Source of the DNA: Allochromatium humboldtianum
GTDB taxonomy: Bacteria > Pseudomonadota > Gammaproteobacteria > Chromatiales > Chromatiaceae
DNA: 64,000 nt
Direction of reading: 5' to 3'
Assembly (NCBI RefSeq): GCF_013385175.1
Contig: NZ_JABZEO010000002.1
Coordinates: 62,001-126,000 of the forward strand
Shown here: piece by piece, positions 35,648 to 44,830 of the stretch
Layout of the letters: each line of letters starts with the position of its first letter
Numbering within the stretch: the stretch's first letter is position 1
Program-made: the position numbers and the translations under genes
The notes under the pieces: generated by a model
What the model was told of the DNA's origin: nothing
The model's input: the letters and a program-made list of their open reading frames with translations, nothing else
The model's database searches: none

Positions 35648-36691
35648 TCAGCTCACCCAGTTCGACGCTTGAAGTGGTTGCTTGTTGAGTGTGTTCGCTG
35701 AAGCGCCTCGCAGCTTGCCTTGTGGTTTCGGTGCGGTTGGACGGATCTCGTCGGAGAGCCAACCTTGCCTGATCGAGTACTGATACTGCTTGAGCAGCAA
35801 GCACCAGTCGTCGATTCCGGGACGAGCCAGCGGATTGGCAGCGCCTTCCGTAAAAGTTTGGATAAAGGCGTTTTTCAGGCGGCCAGAGAGATGGCTCCAC
35901 AGTAGATACCATGGCCCTTGGGGAATGGCGCCCTGACTGCCGGGACGGGCGCCGCCCTTGCCATAGGGGAAATGTCCTTGCCTGAGATTGTCCACCGGAT
36001 TGCAGCCACCCACGCTGTCATAAGGATGCCGTCCGAGCATCAGGCATTGGAACATCAGGATCGCCAGTGAGAAGGCGTCGCTTGCCGAAGTGCGCCGAAC
36101 GCGCGCGAAATCCACTCCCAGATGTTCCGGGGCCGTGGTGTCCTGGCTACCGACCGGGCAAGGGAAAAAGGGGCCATTCGACGGCGCGATCTGGAAACTG
36201 TCACAGTCGATCAAAGTGACTTGGCCGCTGACCGGGTCGCAGAGGAAGTTGTTCAGATTCACATCGCCCAAATGGATGCCCTGGCGATGCAGGGTCTGGA
36301 CACAGCGCAACACTTGCAGCAGGGACTCCACCACAAAGTGACGTGAAAGGCCGGGAAAATGTTGGTTGCTCAGTTTGGGATGAGCGAGCTTGCGCAACGT
36401 CACTCCAGCACCCCGGCGCATCACGTACCCGATCCACTGGCCCTGATCGTCATAGATGCTCATTCGCGGCCAGGCAAGTGGCTGGTCCTTCAGGCCGGGC
36501 CAGGTCGCGATCTGCACCTCGACCTTATCGCGCAATTGGTCGCCTCGTGAGGCCAGTTTCTCTGGGGCGTAGATCTTGACCACCAGATCCGCACGTTCTG
36601 GAAGAAGGTAGACGGTTCCCTCTCCGCCCCGATCCAGTTCGGGACCAAGCGTTTTCCCCGCGCCCATCGCATCGAAGACCACTGCGCACAT
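35648..36691 (-). CDS. TerY-P-type protein kinase
   Basis: Serine/threonine kinase-like protein of 347 residues. Gly-rich loop GGEGTVYLL (22-30), VVKIY with Lys39, catalytic loop HLGDVNLNNFLCD (Asp in HxGD, Asn at end) and metal loop IDCDSF in place of DFG. This variant loop pair is characteristic of kinases found with TerY-like vWA proteins and PP2C phosphatases. It is divergently transcribed from two vWA genes over a 127-base gap. The substrate is unknown; the phosphatase next door presumably reverses its action. Confidence 0.85.
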   Translation of the reverse strand: MCAVVFDAMGAGKTLGPELDRGGEGTVYLLPERADLVVKIYAPEKLASRGDQLRDKVEVQIATWPGLKDQPLAWPRMSIYDDQGQWIGYVMRRGAGVTLRKLAHPKLSNQHFPGLSRHFVVESLLQVLRCVQTLHRQGIHLGDVNLNNFLCDPVSGQVTLIDCDSFQIAPSNGPFFPCPVGSQDTTAPEHLGVDFARVRRTSASDAFSLAILMFQCLMLGRHPYDSVGGCNPVDNLRQGHFPYGKGGARPGSQGAIPQGPWYLLWSHLSGRLKNAFIQTFTEGAANPLARPGIDDWCLLLKQYQYSIRQGWLSDEIRPTAPKPQGKLRGASANTLNKQPLQASNWVS

Positions 36692-36741
36692 GTCTTGCTC
36701 CTGTCCAAGGGTGTTTCTCTGTCAACGCACTGCACGAACGA

Positions 36742-36766
36742 ATTTTCAACATTCAGTTTTGAAAAT
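36742..36766. promoter_or_regulatory. Inverted repeat in divergent kinase/vWA promoter region
   Basis: ATTTTCAA and TTGAAAAT, perfect 8-bp arms with a 9-base spacer, lie in the shared upstream region of the kinase and the first vWA gene. An operator serving both directions is plausible but no regulator gene is nearby. Confidence 0.4.
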
Positions 36767-36818
36767 AGGACTCGAAAGCGCGTTACATCAGGTATCCAAA
36801 CCTCACGAGGGACACATC

Positions 36819-37490
36819 ATGGAATTCACGACCGCGCTCACCCCCTACGCCGACCTCATCGAGAACCCCGTTGCCCGCTGCGCCTGCATGCTGGTCCTGG
36901 ATGTCTCCAGCAGCATGGATGGCGAACCCATCCGGGAACTCAATGATGGCGTGCAACGCTTCATCGCTGAGATCCAGGAGGACGAGTTCGCCAGTCAGGC
37001 GATCGAGCTGGGGATCGTTACCTTCGGCTCACGGGTAAATGTCACCCTGCCGATCACGCCCGCACACCTGATCACCGATGTACGGCCCTTGGAAGCCGAC
37101 GGCATGACGCCGATGGGGGAGGCTGTCGCCCAGTCGATGCAGGCGCTGGCCGCACGCAAGGCCGAATATCGTCAGACCGGTACCAGCTACTACCAGCCCT
37201 GGTTGGTCCTGATGAGTGATGGCGCCCCGAATGACGATTGGCGAGCGACGGCGGTCCAGTGCCGATCGCTCAGTGCGGAACGCAAGCTGGTCGTGCTCCC
37301 CGTCGGTGTCGGAGAAGGCGCGGATCTAGCGATCCTGGGCCAGTTTTCCCATCGACCGGCAATGCCGATTGCAGGACTGCGTTTCCGGGAGTTCTTCCAA
37401 TGGCTCTCGGCCAGCATGAGCCGGGTCAGCCAATCGACACCTGGCACTGGTGTGAACCTGCCCCCGACCTCCGGCTGGGATCAGATCTAG
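36819..37490 (+). CDS. TerY-like vWA domain protein
   Basis: A 223-residue protein that is essentially one von Willebrand A domain. The metal-ion-dependent adhesion site is complete: DVSSS (DxSxS, residues 28-32), Thr in MTPMGEAV and Asp in LMSDGAPNDDW. TerY-type vWA proteins assemble signalling complexes with a kinase and a PP2C phosphatase. A GAGGGA ribosome site precedes the ATG at 36819. It is followed after 142 bases by the vWA-PP2C fusion gene. Confidence 0.9.
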   Translation: MEFTTALTPYADLIENPVARCACMLVLDVSSSMDGEPIRELNDGVQRFIAEIQEDEFASQAIELGIVTFGSRVNVTLPITPAHLITDVRPLEADGMTPMGEAVAQSMQALAARKAEYRQTGTSYYQPWLVLMSDGAPNDDWRATAVQCRSLSAERKLVVLPVGVGEGADLAILGQFSHRPAMPIAGLRFREFFQWLSASMSRVSQSTPGTGVNLPPTSGWDQI

Positions 37491-37632
37491 CTGCGCCGGC
37501 TGGCGGGGTGCGTCATGGATGGCGGCGGCTGCATCTGGATGCCCAGCAGGCCTGTTCGCCAGCCAGCGCCAGCCAATGTGGTGTGGGCGTTTCCGATGTT
37601 GTCTATTCGCGACCTATCACTGGAAAACTGCA

Positions 37633-39477
37633 ATGAAACAGCCTTCGCTCGACACCTCTCATCCCGATCGCACAGGAACATCGCCCATGATCGCCTGCCG
37701 TGCCTGCATGCTGGTCCTCGACACCTCCGCCTCGATGCAGGGGGTGTCGCTTATACAGTTGCAGGACGTGCTGCAAAAGCTCGTGGCTGGACTGAAATCA
37801 GAGGCGGTCACCACCAAGGCGCTCGATCTTGGCATCCTCACCCTGGGCTCGAAGGTGCGCCGCTTGCAAGAGATGGTGCCGTTGCACCGGATTGCTGTCC
37901 CGACACGCCTGACGGCCGCAGGGCCTGCACCAGTGGGACAGGCGGTTGCCCGCGCATTGCAGGCGCTGGAGTCGCAGGAAGCGCAGTACCGACAGCATGG
38001 CATGACATTCAGCCCTTCCCGGCTAGTGGTGCTCGGGCAGGGACGGGCGACAGATGATTGGCAACCGGTGGCAGCGGCTTGCCGCGACCTCGTGCATCAG
38101 GGCAAACTCGAAATCATTGCGGCCGGCGTGGGGACAGGTGCCGATTTATCCGTGCTTGGCGCGTTCGGCGACGGACACCCTTTATCGCTGGCGAGGCTTG
38201 GAGTGCGCGCTTTTGTGGACACCTTGCAAAGTCGTCTGACGGAAGACGCAGGCAAGCTGGGCACGTTGAGCCTGATCCAGCCGACGGACCAAGGGGCCGG
38301 CATGTCCGATCAGCCTCCTGTGAGGGCATCACGGGCAGCAGCGGATAAGGCACTAGCGCGGTCCTTGGGGGCAGATTCAGGCAGACCGGCTACGCTAACC
38401 GCTGCCCCAGTGAACGGCACCGCCAACCAAGTCCCGGGCTCGTCGCTGAAGATACGTCACGATGCGTCAACCCAACACCAATCCGGTCGGATGGAGGCTT
38501 CCGAGTCCGCAGACGATCCGTGGCAGGGTTCGTGTTTCCGGCGGCACCTCATGCTAACGCGCACTCAACGGAAGAACGGGAAGCGCAAGCGTGCATCATG
38601 GCCTGAACCATCTCCCGCGCAGAAACTCAAGCAGCGTCTGGCCAAACGGCACGCTCGCTCGGCCCACATCCTTGAGCCGGCACCGGAACTTCGAATCCCA
38701 CCCGCCCGCGCTTGGTTCGGCGCGGCCGACACCTGTGTTGGGGCCGCCCATCTGCGCCACGAACCTCCGACACCCTGCCAAGATGCCGCACTGGTCGTCG
38801 CTGGTGATCGGCCGATGCTGGTGGTCGCCGATGGGGCAGGATCCTCGCCGGTCTCGGATCTAGGAGCCGAAATCGTGGTCATGGGTCTGCGCCGTCTGGT
38901 GGACAGCGTCTCGCGTCAGTTCCGAACCGTGCTGGATGCGTCCGACGCTCCGCCCGATGCGACGGCCCAGGCGCTTGCACATACCTTGGTGCGTCATGCC
39001 TGCGGTCTGCTCGAGGATTTGGCCAGTCTTCACCGTCGCCCCGTCACGGATTTTCGCAGTACCCTGCTGGTGGCGGTCGGCGGGCGATCCCACTGGCTGT
39101 GGTCGCGGGTCGGCGATGGCGCTCTGGTTGTGGAGCGAGACGGTGCGTTGAAGCTGCTAGGGGAGACAGGCAAGGGTGAATTCGCGAACCAGACCGTCTT
39201 TCTGGGGCGGGAACTTCGGCCCGAGCAGGTTCAGTGGGGTCTCGAACCGACGCTGGGAATGACCGGCCTGGCCGCGATGACCGACGGGGCCGCTGAGCGT
39301 CTGGTGAGCCTGGATGGCTCCCGGATCAGCGGCCAACTCGCCACCTTCTTCAACGAGGCGCGGAAAGAAAAGTTGAGCCGGACCGGACTGCGGTCATTCC
39401 TGCAGGAGCGCGAGGTCTGGCGCAGCACCTCCGGTGATGACCGCGGACTGGCGATTCTCGCTTGTGATGGTGGATAG
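37633..39477 (+). CDS. vWA-PP2C fusion protein
   Basis: 614 residues: an N-terminal vWA-like domain (about 18-215), a basic low-complexity linker (about 220-385) and a C-terminal PP2C phosphatase (about 395-614) with VADGAGSSPVSDLGAE, the RVGDGALVV strand, AMTDGAAE and GDDRGLAIL, the four metal-site Asp positions. The vWA part keeps DTSAS but its MIDAS Thr is Ala (APVG) and the SDG Asp is lost (VLGQGRATDDW), so it is probably not a metal-dependent ligand binder. In the usual triad the phosphatase is separate; here it is fused to a second, degenerate vWA. Confidence 0.85.
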   Translation: MKQPSLDTSHPDRTGTSPMIACRACMLVLDTSASMQGVSLIQLQDVLQKLVAGLKSEAVTTKALDLGILTLGSKVRRLQEMVPLHRIAVPTRLTAAGPAPVGQAVARALQALESQEAQYRQHGMTFSPSRLVVLGQGRATDDWQPVAAACRDLVHQGKLEIIAAGVGTGADLSVLGAFGDGHPLSLARLGVRAFVDTLQSRLTEDAGKLGTLSLIQPTDQGAGMSDQPPVRASRAAADKALARSLGADSGRPATLTAAPVNGTANQVPGSSLKIRHDASTQHQSGRMEASESADDPWQGSCFRRHLMLTRTQRKNGKRKRASWPEPSPAQKLKQRLAKRHARSAHILEPAPELRIPPARAWFGAADTCVGAAHLRHEPPTPCQDAALVVAGDRPMLVVADGAGSSPVSDLGAEIVVMGLRRLVDSVSRQFRTVLDASDAPPDATAQALAHTLVRHACGLLEDLASLHRRPVTDFRSTLLVAVGGRSHWLWSRVGDGALVVERDGALKLLGETGKGEFANQTVFLGRELRPEQVQWGLEPTLGMTGLAAMTDGAAERLVSLDGSRISGQLATFFNEARKEKLSRTGLRSFLQEREVWRSTSGDDRGLAILACDGG

Positions 39478-39613
39478 ATGCTACTACGTGTTGAATCCCG
39501 TGCGATTTAGAACTGGATTTTTTAAAGCGGAACAAAAGCGCATAACTGAAGATCAAGTTGTGCAGCTATAAATCGACAAGCCTGTTGGGTGTTCGTACAC
39601 TTGAGGATTCGCT

Positions 39614-40765
39614 ATGAAATTAGGTAGACAGTTAGACGTGAGAATCATTGATTACATCAGCGACAGAAAGGCTCGGGTCGTCGATGAGAACAACAAAAAT
39701 CCTGGCATCCTCCTGATAAAAGGAAAACCTAATGAACGAAAAAACGGAATCATCAAAGCATGGGTGATTCAGTATGATAGAAACCAGGGTTTGTATCTAT
39801 ATGCAAATGCCTACTTCGGCAAGCATGACATATCTCAAGGCCTTACCGAAAGATATGTTGGTATTTTGCGAAAAATGTTTGATCATCCCGAAGAGTTGAT
39901 CGATACTGACATCAGTTTTTTAAAAGGCATGTGCAATCGGTGCCTCAAGAAAGATCAATGGGATTGGTTTACAACTTACAAGTATCTTGGGTATCCCGTT
40001 CATCCCGTGCTACGGGAGTTCGTCGCCGACGCATTGGTTCAAAGGGATAAACTGAGAACAGGAGACTACGTCGGTCTACCAGAGTTCAGAAGAAAATATC
40101 AATTTATGCTGAGCAGTATCTTGTTTCATCTGACTGAGGAATTGGAAGATGAAAATCTGTACGTCGACATTCCGATACCCGACTTCGACCAGATTCAGTG
40201 GAAAAAAATGTCTTATGATTCGCGCAGAAATCTCAAGATAGCTGAGCGAATTTTTAAAAAATCATCGCTTTTTAGTTTAATGCACTATTTCGTGACACTT
40301 GAGCAGGAATTCGACGGCCATTTTATTCAGCCATTTATCGACCTGCACAGAAACAAACTATCACAAACGTCGTGTCACGACGTTCGCTATCAACGCACGC
40401 ACGATGTATTGGTTGGCAAGAGCCGCTTAACGCTTGGGGCAGTAAATTTTCTCAGCGCGCACATCAAAAGTAATAATGCATGCGCGAAGAGCGAGGCAGT
40501 ACGGATGTTTTCTGATTTCCTTGAGCTCAAGCGAGATGCGTTCTCGGAATTATGCTCACTGATCGCCGAAACAAGAGTCAACGGTATTCCGCTGCCTCAG
40601 CTTAGAAATGGTCTCGCTCATGGAGACGTGGATGTGACCGCGCACATTGACGGTGCGGCCTTCGACAATCTGCGTTCGTGCCTTCTTGATCCGCCAGTCC
40701 AGATCTTCAGTAGAATTCTTTCAAATTCGTTTCAGGATTCGGTGCCAGCAAATTTGGACTCCTGA
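39614..40765 (+). CDS. Unrecognised protein with C-terminal HEPN-type motif
   Basis: 383 residues, no family recognised. Coding GC is clearly below its neighbours (A/T-rich third positions), a sign of separate origin. The middle is rich in charged and aromatic residues (YKYLGYPVHPVLREFVADALVQRD). Near the C-terminus lies PQLRNGLAHGD, an R-x4-H motif as in HEPN RNase domains, preceded by helical segments. GAGGA ribosome site 8 bases before the ATG. It converges on the CHAT gene. A HEPN nuclease or a nuclease-associated sensor is possible. Confidence 0.6.
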   Translation: MKLGRQLDVRIIDYISDRKARVVDENNKNPGILLIKGKPNERKNGIIKAWVIQYDRNQGLYLYANAYFGKHDISQGLTERYVGILRKMFDHPEELIDTDISFLKGMCNRCLKKDQWDWFTTYKYLGYPVHPVLREFVADALVQRDKLRTGDYVGLPEFRRKYQFMLSSILFHLTEELEDENLYVDIPIPDFDQIQWKKMSYDSRRNLKIAERIFKKSSLFSLMHYFVTLEQEFDGHFIQPFIDLHRNKLSQTSCHDVRYQRTHDVLVGKSRLTLGAVNFLSAHIKSNNACAKSEAVRMFSDFLELKRDAFSELCSLIAETRVNGIPLPQLRNGLAHGDVDVTAHIDGAAFDNLRSCLLDPPVQIFSRILSNSFQDSVPANLDS

Positions 40766-40864
40766 AATCCTGTAACTATGGCTGAAAGATTGTCACGTCA
40801 CGCAGGCGCTTGGGGGCGACTTGGAATCCCGCCATGCTTCCTGAGCGACGATGACACCTTGGAT

Positions 40865-42853
40865 TTATAAGGGTGGAATGTTATTACAACCATCTCGGCC
40901 GTCAACCATGACACCGATTGACTCCAGCCAAGGGGCTAGGCGCATGAGCACCTTGTCGCGCATTGATTCAAATTTCTTCATCAGTGCGTCTTCTCGTGCG
41001 GGATCGACTCCGAGAGCCGCCAAACCCGCCGCTTCCAGCCAATAACCAGCATGGTCCAGGCTTGTCAAGGCATGCGATCCTAAGGTTGCAAAACGCGCAT
41101 CTGACAGCGCTAGATAACAGCCCACGAAAGCCCATGGCCCCGGGTCGGGCATCGTCAGACCTTTTTCGACCAAGGGCAACCATCGTTTCAGCAGCGCATC
41201 AAGCGCCTCGTCGCCGGTACTCCAGCGATAACAGGCCAGCGCACGCAGCAGGTAAGCAGCTCCGTCGTTACCCTCACCAATCTTGTTTGCCGGCAGTGCA
41301 TCCAAAACTTTCTGAACTTCATCGCGATAGCGCACCAATTGTGCAGCGGAGCCACCCTCTCGTAACTTCCATGCCGCAACATAGAGAAGCCATGCCAGTT
41401 CTCGTGTGTCGTTAGCATCAGGACTTTTCTGGCGTTTGATTTCCAGAAAATGAAGCGCCTCATCGAAGCGCTGTTGGCGGAGGGCGATACGCGCCTGCCA
41501 GTCAAGGCGCTTGAAATCTTGCCAATCGCGTGCCTCTAAATCATCGATTTGGCATTCCGCATGCCTTCCAGAAATAGAAGCGGCAACCGTGGGCAGAGCC
41601 ATGTCGATCAAGAGGTTCGTCATGGCGCCCAGCAGCTCTGCGTGGTCAATGGCGGGGATTAAGCCATATTGAAGGCCATTGATGAGAAAATCAGCCATCA
41701 AATCGTAGTGCCCGCATCGATAGCAGGTGTGAGCTAGTGCGCAAGAAAGGGCAGGGGATTGGCCGACAGCGTATTTATAGCGCTTGTAAAGCACCTTCAT
41801 TGTGCGGTGATCCAGATTCTCCGCCGCACTCAAGGCCTGCGGCAGCAACCGGTCGAGAGTCTTCGGCCACAATGCCGGCGAATCAATCGCCTTGAGCGCA
41901 TCCTGGAACTGCCATTTATCTCCATAGGCCAGCCACGGCACATCGACCAATGTTTCACGCCACTCGCGCCAGCTTATCTCGTTCCAATGCGCGACACTGG
42001 AATCATCCAACATCACTTCGCCGAACAGCGTCAGCGCATGAATGCCGCCCGCCACACTGACGCCTGTTCGTCTCTCCAGCAACCAGTCTTCCAACGTCAC
42101 CCCATCATCCCGCTCGAACCAAGCGTTGAGCAGAGTGGCGATTTCCGGCGCGGAAAGCTCCCCCGTCGCAGCGACCACGGTGCGCACACCTCGGGCGAGC
42201 AGACTCTCGGCCAGCCGGTACATAGCGCCATCGTGATTGCAGGCGAGCAACCAGACTCGACGAGGGAGCGCCGCCGTATCGAGTTCGAACAGCCGTTTTT
42301 CTTGATCGAGCAGACCATGCTCGTCGCCATGCGCGAGCACGAACAACTCGTCGTAACCATCCAGGCCACTCTTTAAAGAGCGCGGCAGGATCCGAAATAA
42401 GCGCTCGGCCGCAATCGGCTTTTGTAGCTTGCCGGCAAAATTGAATTCGTGTTTGGGAAACAGGTTGAGCCAAGCGGCACGAACCCCAATCAAAGGCTGT
42501 TGGCCAAACAACGGCTTGGCATGGCGGACGGTCAGTAGCGTCGCTGCTAAAGGTTGCCCCTCGAAACGTAGTGACTCCCAGGGAGCACGCTGCCAATCCA
42601 GCGGCAGCTGGGAATCCATCACGAGTAAACCGTTCCGACCACTGGCACGCCAGCCGGAAAGTTCCTGCCGGATCTTCAGCTCGGTAAGCAAGTCCGCTAG
42701 CGCCGCGTCTGTGGTCGGCTTCGGCATGGCCATCAGGGGCATGGCGTACTGCGGCGTCAAGGCGGCTTCGGGATGCCTTTCTCCCCGCAGTGCAATGAAG
42801 AGGCGGGGGTCAGTTGTCTCTGACAAGTGGTAACTCCAGGGCAGCGCGTCCAT
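40865..42853 (-). CDS. CHAT-domain caspase-like protease
   Basis: 662 residues. The N-terminal CHAT domain has the catalytic dyad context: His in DELFVLAHGDEHGL (about 170-183) and Cys in VWLLACNHDGAMYRLAESLLARG (about 203-226). The C-terminal part (about 330-650) is helical and TPR-like (KRQKSPDANDTRELAWLLYVAAWKL). CHAT proteases are cell-death or activating proteases in bacterial conflict systems. It is the last gene of a leftward operon and overlaps the gene before it by 44 bases. Confidence 0.85.
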   Translation of the reverse strand: MDALPWSYHLSETTDPRLFIALRGERHPEAALTPQYAMPLMAMPKPTTDAALADLLTELKIRQELSGWRASGRNGLLVMDSQLPLDWQRAPWESLRFEGQPLAATLLTVRHAKPLFGQQPLIGVRAAWLNLFPKHEFNFAGKLQKPIAAERLFRILPRSLKSGLDGYDELFVLAHGDEHGLLDQEKRLFELDTAALPRRVWLLACNHDGAMYRLAESLLARGVRTVVAATGELSAPEIATLLNAWFERDDGVTLEDWLLERRTGVSVAGGIHALTLFGEVMLDDSSVAHWNEISWREWRETLVDVPWLAYGDKWQFQDALKAIDSPALWPKTLDRLLPQALSAAENLDHRTMKVLYKRYKYAVGQSPALSCALAHTCYRCGHYDLMADFLINGLQYGLIPAIDHAELLGAMTNLLIDMALPTVAASISGRHAECQIDDLEARDWQDFKRLDWQARIALRQQRFDEALHFLEIKRQKSPDANDTRELAWLLYVAAWKLREGGSAAQLVRYRDEVQKVLDALPANKIGEGNDGAAYLLRALACYRWSTGDEALDALLKRWLPLVEKGLTMPDPGPWAFVGCYLALSDARFATLGSHALTSLDHAGYWLEAAGLAALGVDPAREDALMKKFESMRDKVLMRLAPWLESIGVMVDGRDGCNNIPPL

Positions 42854-44027
42854 CGGCGACTGTCAACGTTAGGGTTGTAACCTCACCGGCATCCCAATCT
42901 ACTTGGACCGGGTCTTCGCCGCGACGGGCGGTCTGCTTGAACTCCAGCACCCCCGACACTCGCAATTCACAGGTGACGTCGATGTCCGATTCGGCTGTTA
43001 CCTGCACACGTCCTGCCCCATCAGCGGCAATCTCTAACACCGAAATGCGGGCCAGATCGTCCCACAGCCGATCTTGGATCGCCATCGCCCCATTGTCGCG
43101 CTCGCTCATGGCGAGCGCGATGCGCGGAGCGGGAATCAGCATTGTTCCGAGCTGCGCGACGAGGTTATCCAAGCGCGACAGCCAAGCCGCAATGCTGCTC
43201 TGTTCGGGCACCGAGGCCAGCTCAGCCAGCGCCAATCGCGCCGGTTCACGGATCGCTTCAGCCGCGTGGAAATAAAGATGCTGGTACTGGTGGCGAGGAT
43301 CCTCATCGCCGCCCAGCGGACTACCGGTCACGACTGACAGCTCTCCGTGGGTCAAGCGTTGGGCGACCCGGCCTGGCCATATCGGCACCTCTGTCGGGAG
43401 GTTGCCCGTCACGAACTCGCTAGCAAGTGCTCTCACGGCTTGCATCCGTGCAGGAGAGAGTCGACCCACCACACGCTCAGCCATCGGAAGATAGATCCGT
43501 AGCGGATTCCACAACTGCACGACGGCCGCCTCGGGTTCGATCGGCCCGTCTTCTTCCTGTAGTACGAAGTCCCACCAGCCCGCGTAGTCCGCCTCGCTAC
43601 CGACGAGCCAGCCGTGCCAAAGCGTTGCAGCTTCGGCCGGAGCATCGAGTAGCACGTAGAGCGGAACCTGCATCACCCAATCGAGTTGGCCTTTCTTGGG
43701 CGTGCAGATCTGACGCAGCTCGACGATCTGCCCGGCGGCAGGAATAGGCTCGGCCGTCTTTGCGATGACCTCACGAGCGGCTAGTCGACGTTCGATCAAC
43801 GTGCGCAGGTGGGGCGGTAGCAAGGAAGGTGTCGTATCAAGCTCGCCGGGTTCAATCCGCGACACGGCTGTTTCACGCTCTGCCCATTCAGGTGAAAAAT
43901 GGACGGCTTCAGCAATGGCGTACGAGGTTTCGCCACGTTCAACCGCTTCAATCAATGCGGGGGAAACGCCGAATAAGCTGCGTTCGATATGAGCGAGCGG
44001 TGGGGAAAGTGGGCGATCAAGTTTCAT
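42810..44027 (-). CDS. Unrecognised protein in CHAT operon
   Basis: 405 residues. Mixed alpha/beta with a striking central stretch, YAGWWDFVLQEEDGPIEPEAAVVQLWNPLRIYLP (about 155-185), recalling DUF1822-type proteins that sit beside CHAT and sigma genes in cyanobacteria; this resemblance is from memory and unverified. The C-terminal 100 residues look beta-rich (RVQVTAESDIDVTCELRVSG). No catalytic motif seen. ATGA overlap with the sigma-like gene upstream and a 44-base overlap with the CHAT gene downstream indicate one operon. Confidence 0.65.
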   Translation of the reverse strand: MKLDRPLSPPLAHIERSLFGVSPALIEAVERGETSYAIAEAVHFSPEWAERETAVSRIEPGELDTTPSLLPPHLRTLIERRLAAREVIAKTAEPIPAAGQIVELRQICTPKKGQLDWVMQVPLYVLLDAPAEAATLWHGWLVGSEADYAGWWDFVLQEEDGPIEPEAAVVQLWNPLRIYLPMAERVVGRLSPARMQAVRALASEFVTGNLPTEVPIWPGRVAQRLTHGELSVVTGSPLGGDEDPRHQYQHLYFHAAEAIREPARLALAELASVPEQSSIAAWLSRLDNLVAQLGTMLIPAPRIALAMSERDNGAMAIQDRLWDDLARISVLEIAADGAGRVQVTAESDIDVTCELRVSGVLEFKQTARRGEDPVQVDWDAGEVTTLTLTVADGRAALELPLVRDN

Positions 44028-44830
44028 TGGGTAGTGTCCTGTTCCTGGTTTTCTCTCCAGTTCAACGCCTCAAGACAGAGGATTTTAAAAACGGTAAGAA
44101 TGGCATGGGTGTTTTCGGGTTGGATTTCAATTCCCAGATCCCGACTGACCCAGCGGCCAATCACCGTGTCGGCAAACCGCTTTCCTTGATTACCAGCCTT
44201 ATTCGCAGCCCAGTTGATTCCGAGCTGGCTGGCCTTGTAGTGGTAGGAGCTGATCTTGAGGCGCGCCGCAAGCGAGACTAATGTCTCGCTGTAATCCTTG
44301 TCTGGACAGAAATGAAACGCCAGATAAACGGGCACCCAGGCTTCGCTGCGACACAGAAAGTCCCGCGCCGAGCAAGAGACTGTTGCTTGTGTGATTCCGT
44401 ATTCCGACAGTTCTTCAAACATATCGGTCGGTCGCCCAACTTCAATCGGCTCCGCTGGTAGATTGTCGAGCCAGTGATTTTCCGTATCCTCGCCGCCATC
44501 GCTTGCGGCCTGGACGAAGTGCTGCCTGATTTTTTTGGCGTCGCGAAGATGGTCTTTCAGATGCCTTAGATAGAAAACACGGAGCGCACCGGCATGGTCG
44601 ATACGGGAAGAGCCGGCCGGCAATTTCATGACTTTGTAGAGAAAGAAATCCTGGATATAGAACGATTTCTCCTCGGGTAGACCACTAAGTTCCGAGGGGC
44701 GATAGTTTCCGAGTACGGCATGAACGATCTGGTAGAGCCGTTCCCATTCAGCTTGATTGAGAGTGTCGCGGCGCGCCCACAGATCGACGAGTTCCGCGTC
44801 GAGTGCCTTTCCGGTTGGCAGTGGACTCAT
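44024..44830 (-). CDS. Sigma-70-like protein
   Basis: 268 residues with weak resemblance to ECF sigma factors: a region-2-like helical part (about 55-105, FYIQDFFLYKVMKL and LRVFYLRHLKDHLRDAKK) and a region-4-like helix-turn-helix (about 190-225, ETLVSLAARLKISSYHYKASQLGI). Start is the ATG overlapping the upstream stop as TGATG; a TTG one codon earlier is also possible. It may redirect transcription or have lost polymerase binding and act as an adaptor; the assignment is tentative. Confidence 0.55.
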   Translation of the reverse strand: MSPLPTGKALDAELVDLWARRDTLNQAEWERLYQIVHAVLGNYRPSELSGLPEEKSFYIQDFFLYKVMKLPAGSSRIDHAGALRVFYLRHLKDHLRDAKKIRQHFVQAASDGGEDTENHWLDNLPAEPIEVGRPTDMFEELSEYGITQATVSCSARDFLCRSEAWVPVYLAFHFCPDKDYSETLVSLAARLKISSYHYKASQLGINWAANKAGNQGKRFADTVIGRWVSRDLGIEIQPENTHAILTVFKILCLEALNWRENQEQDTTQ

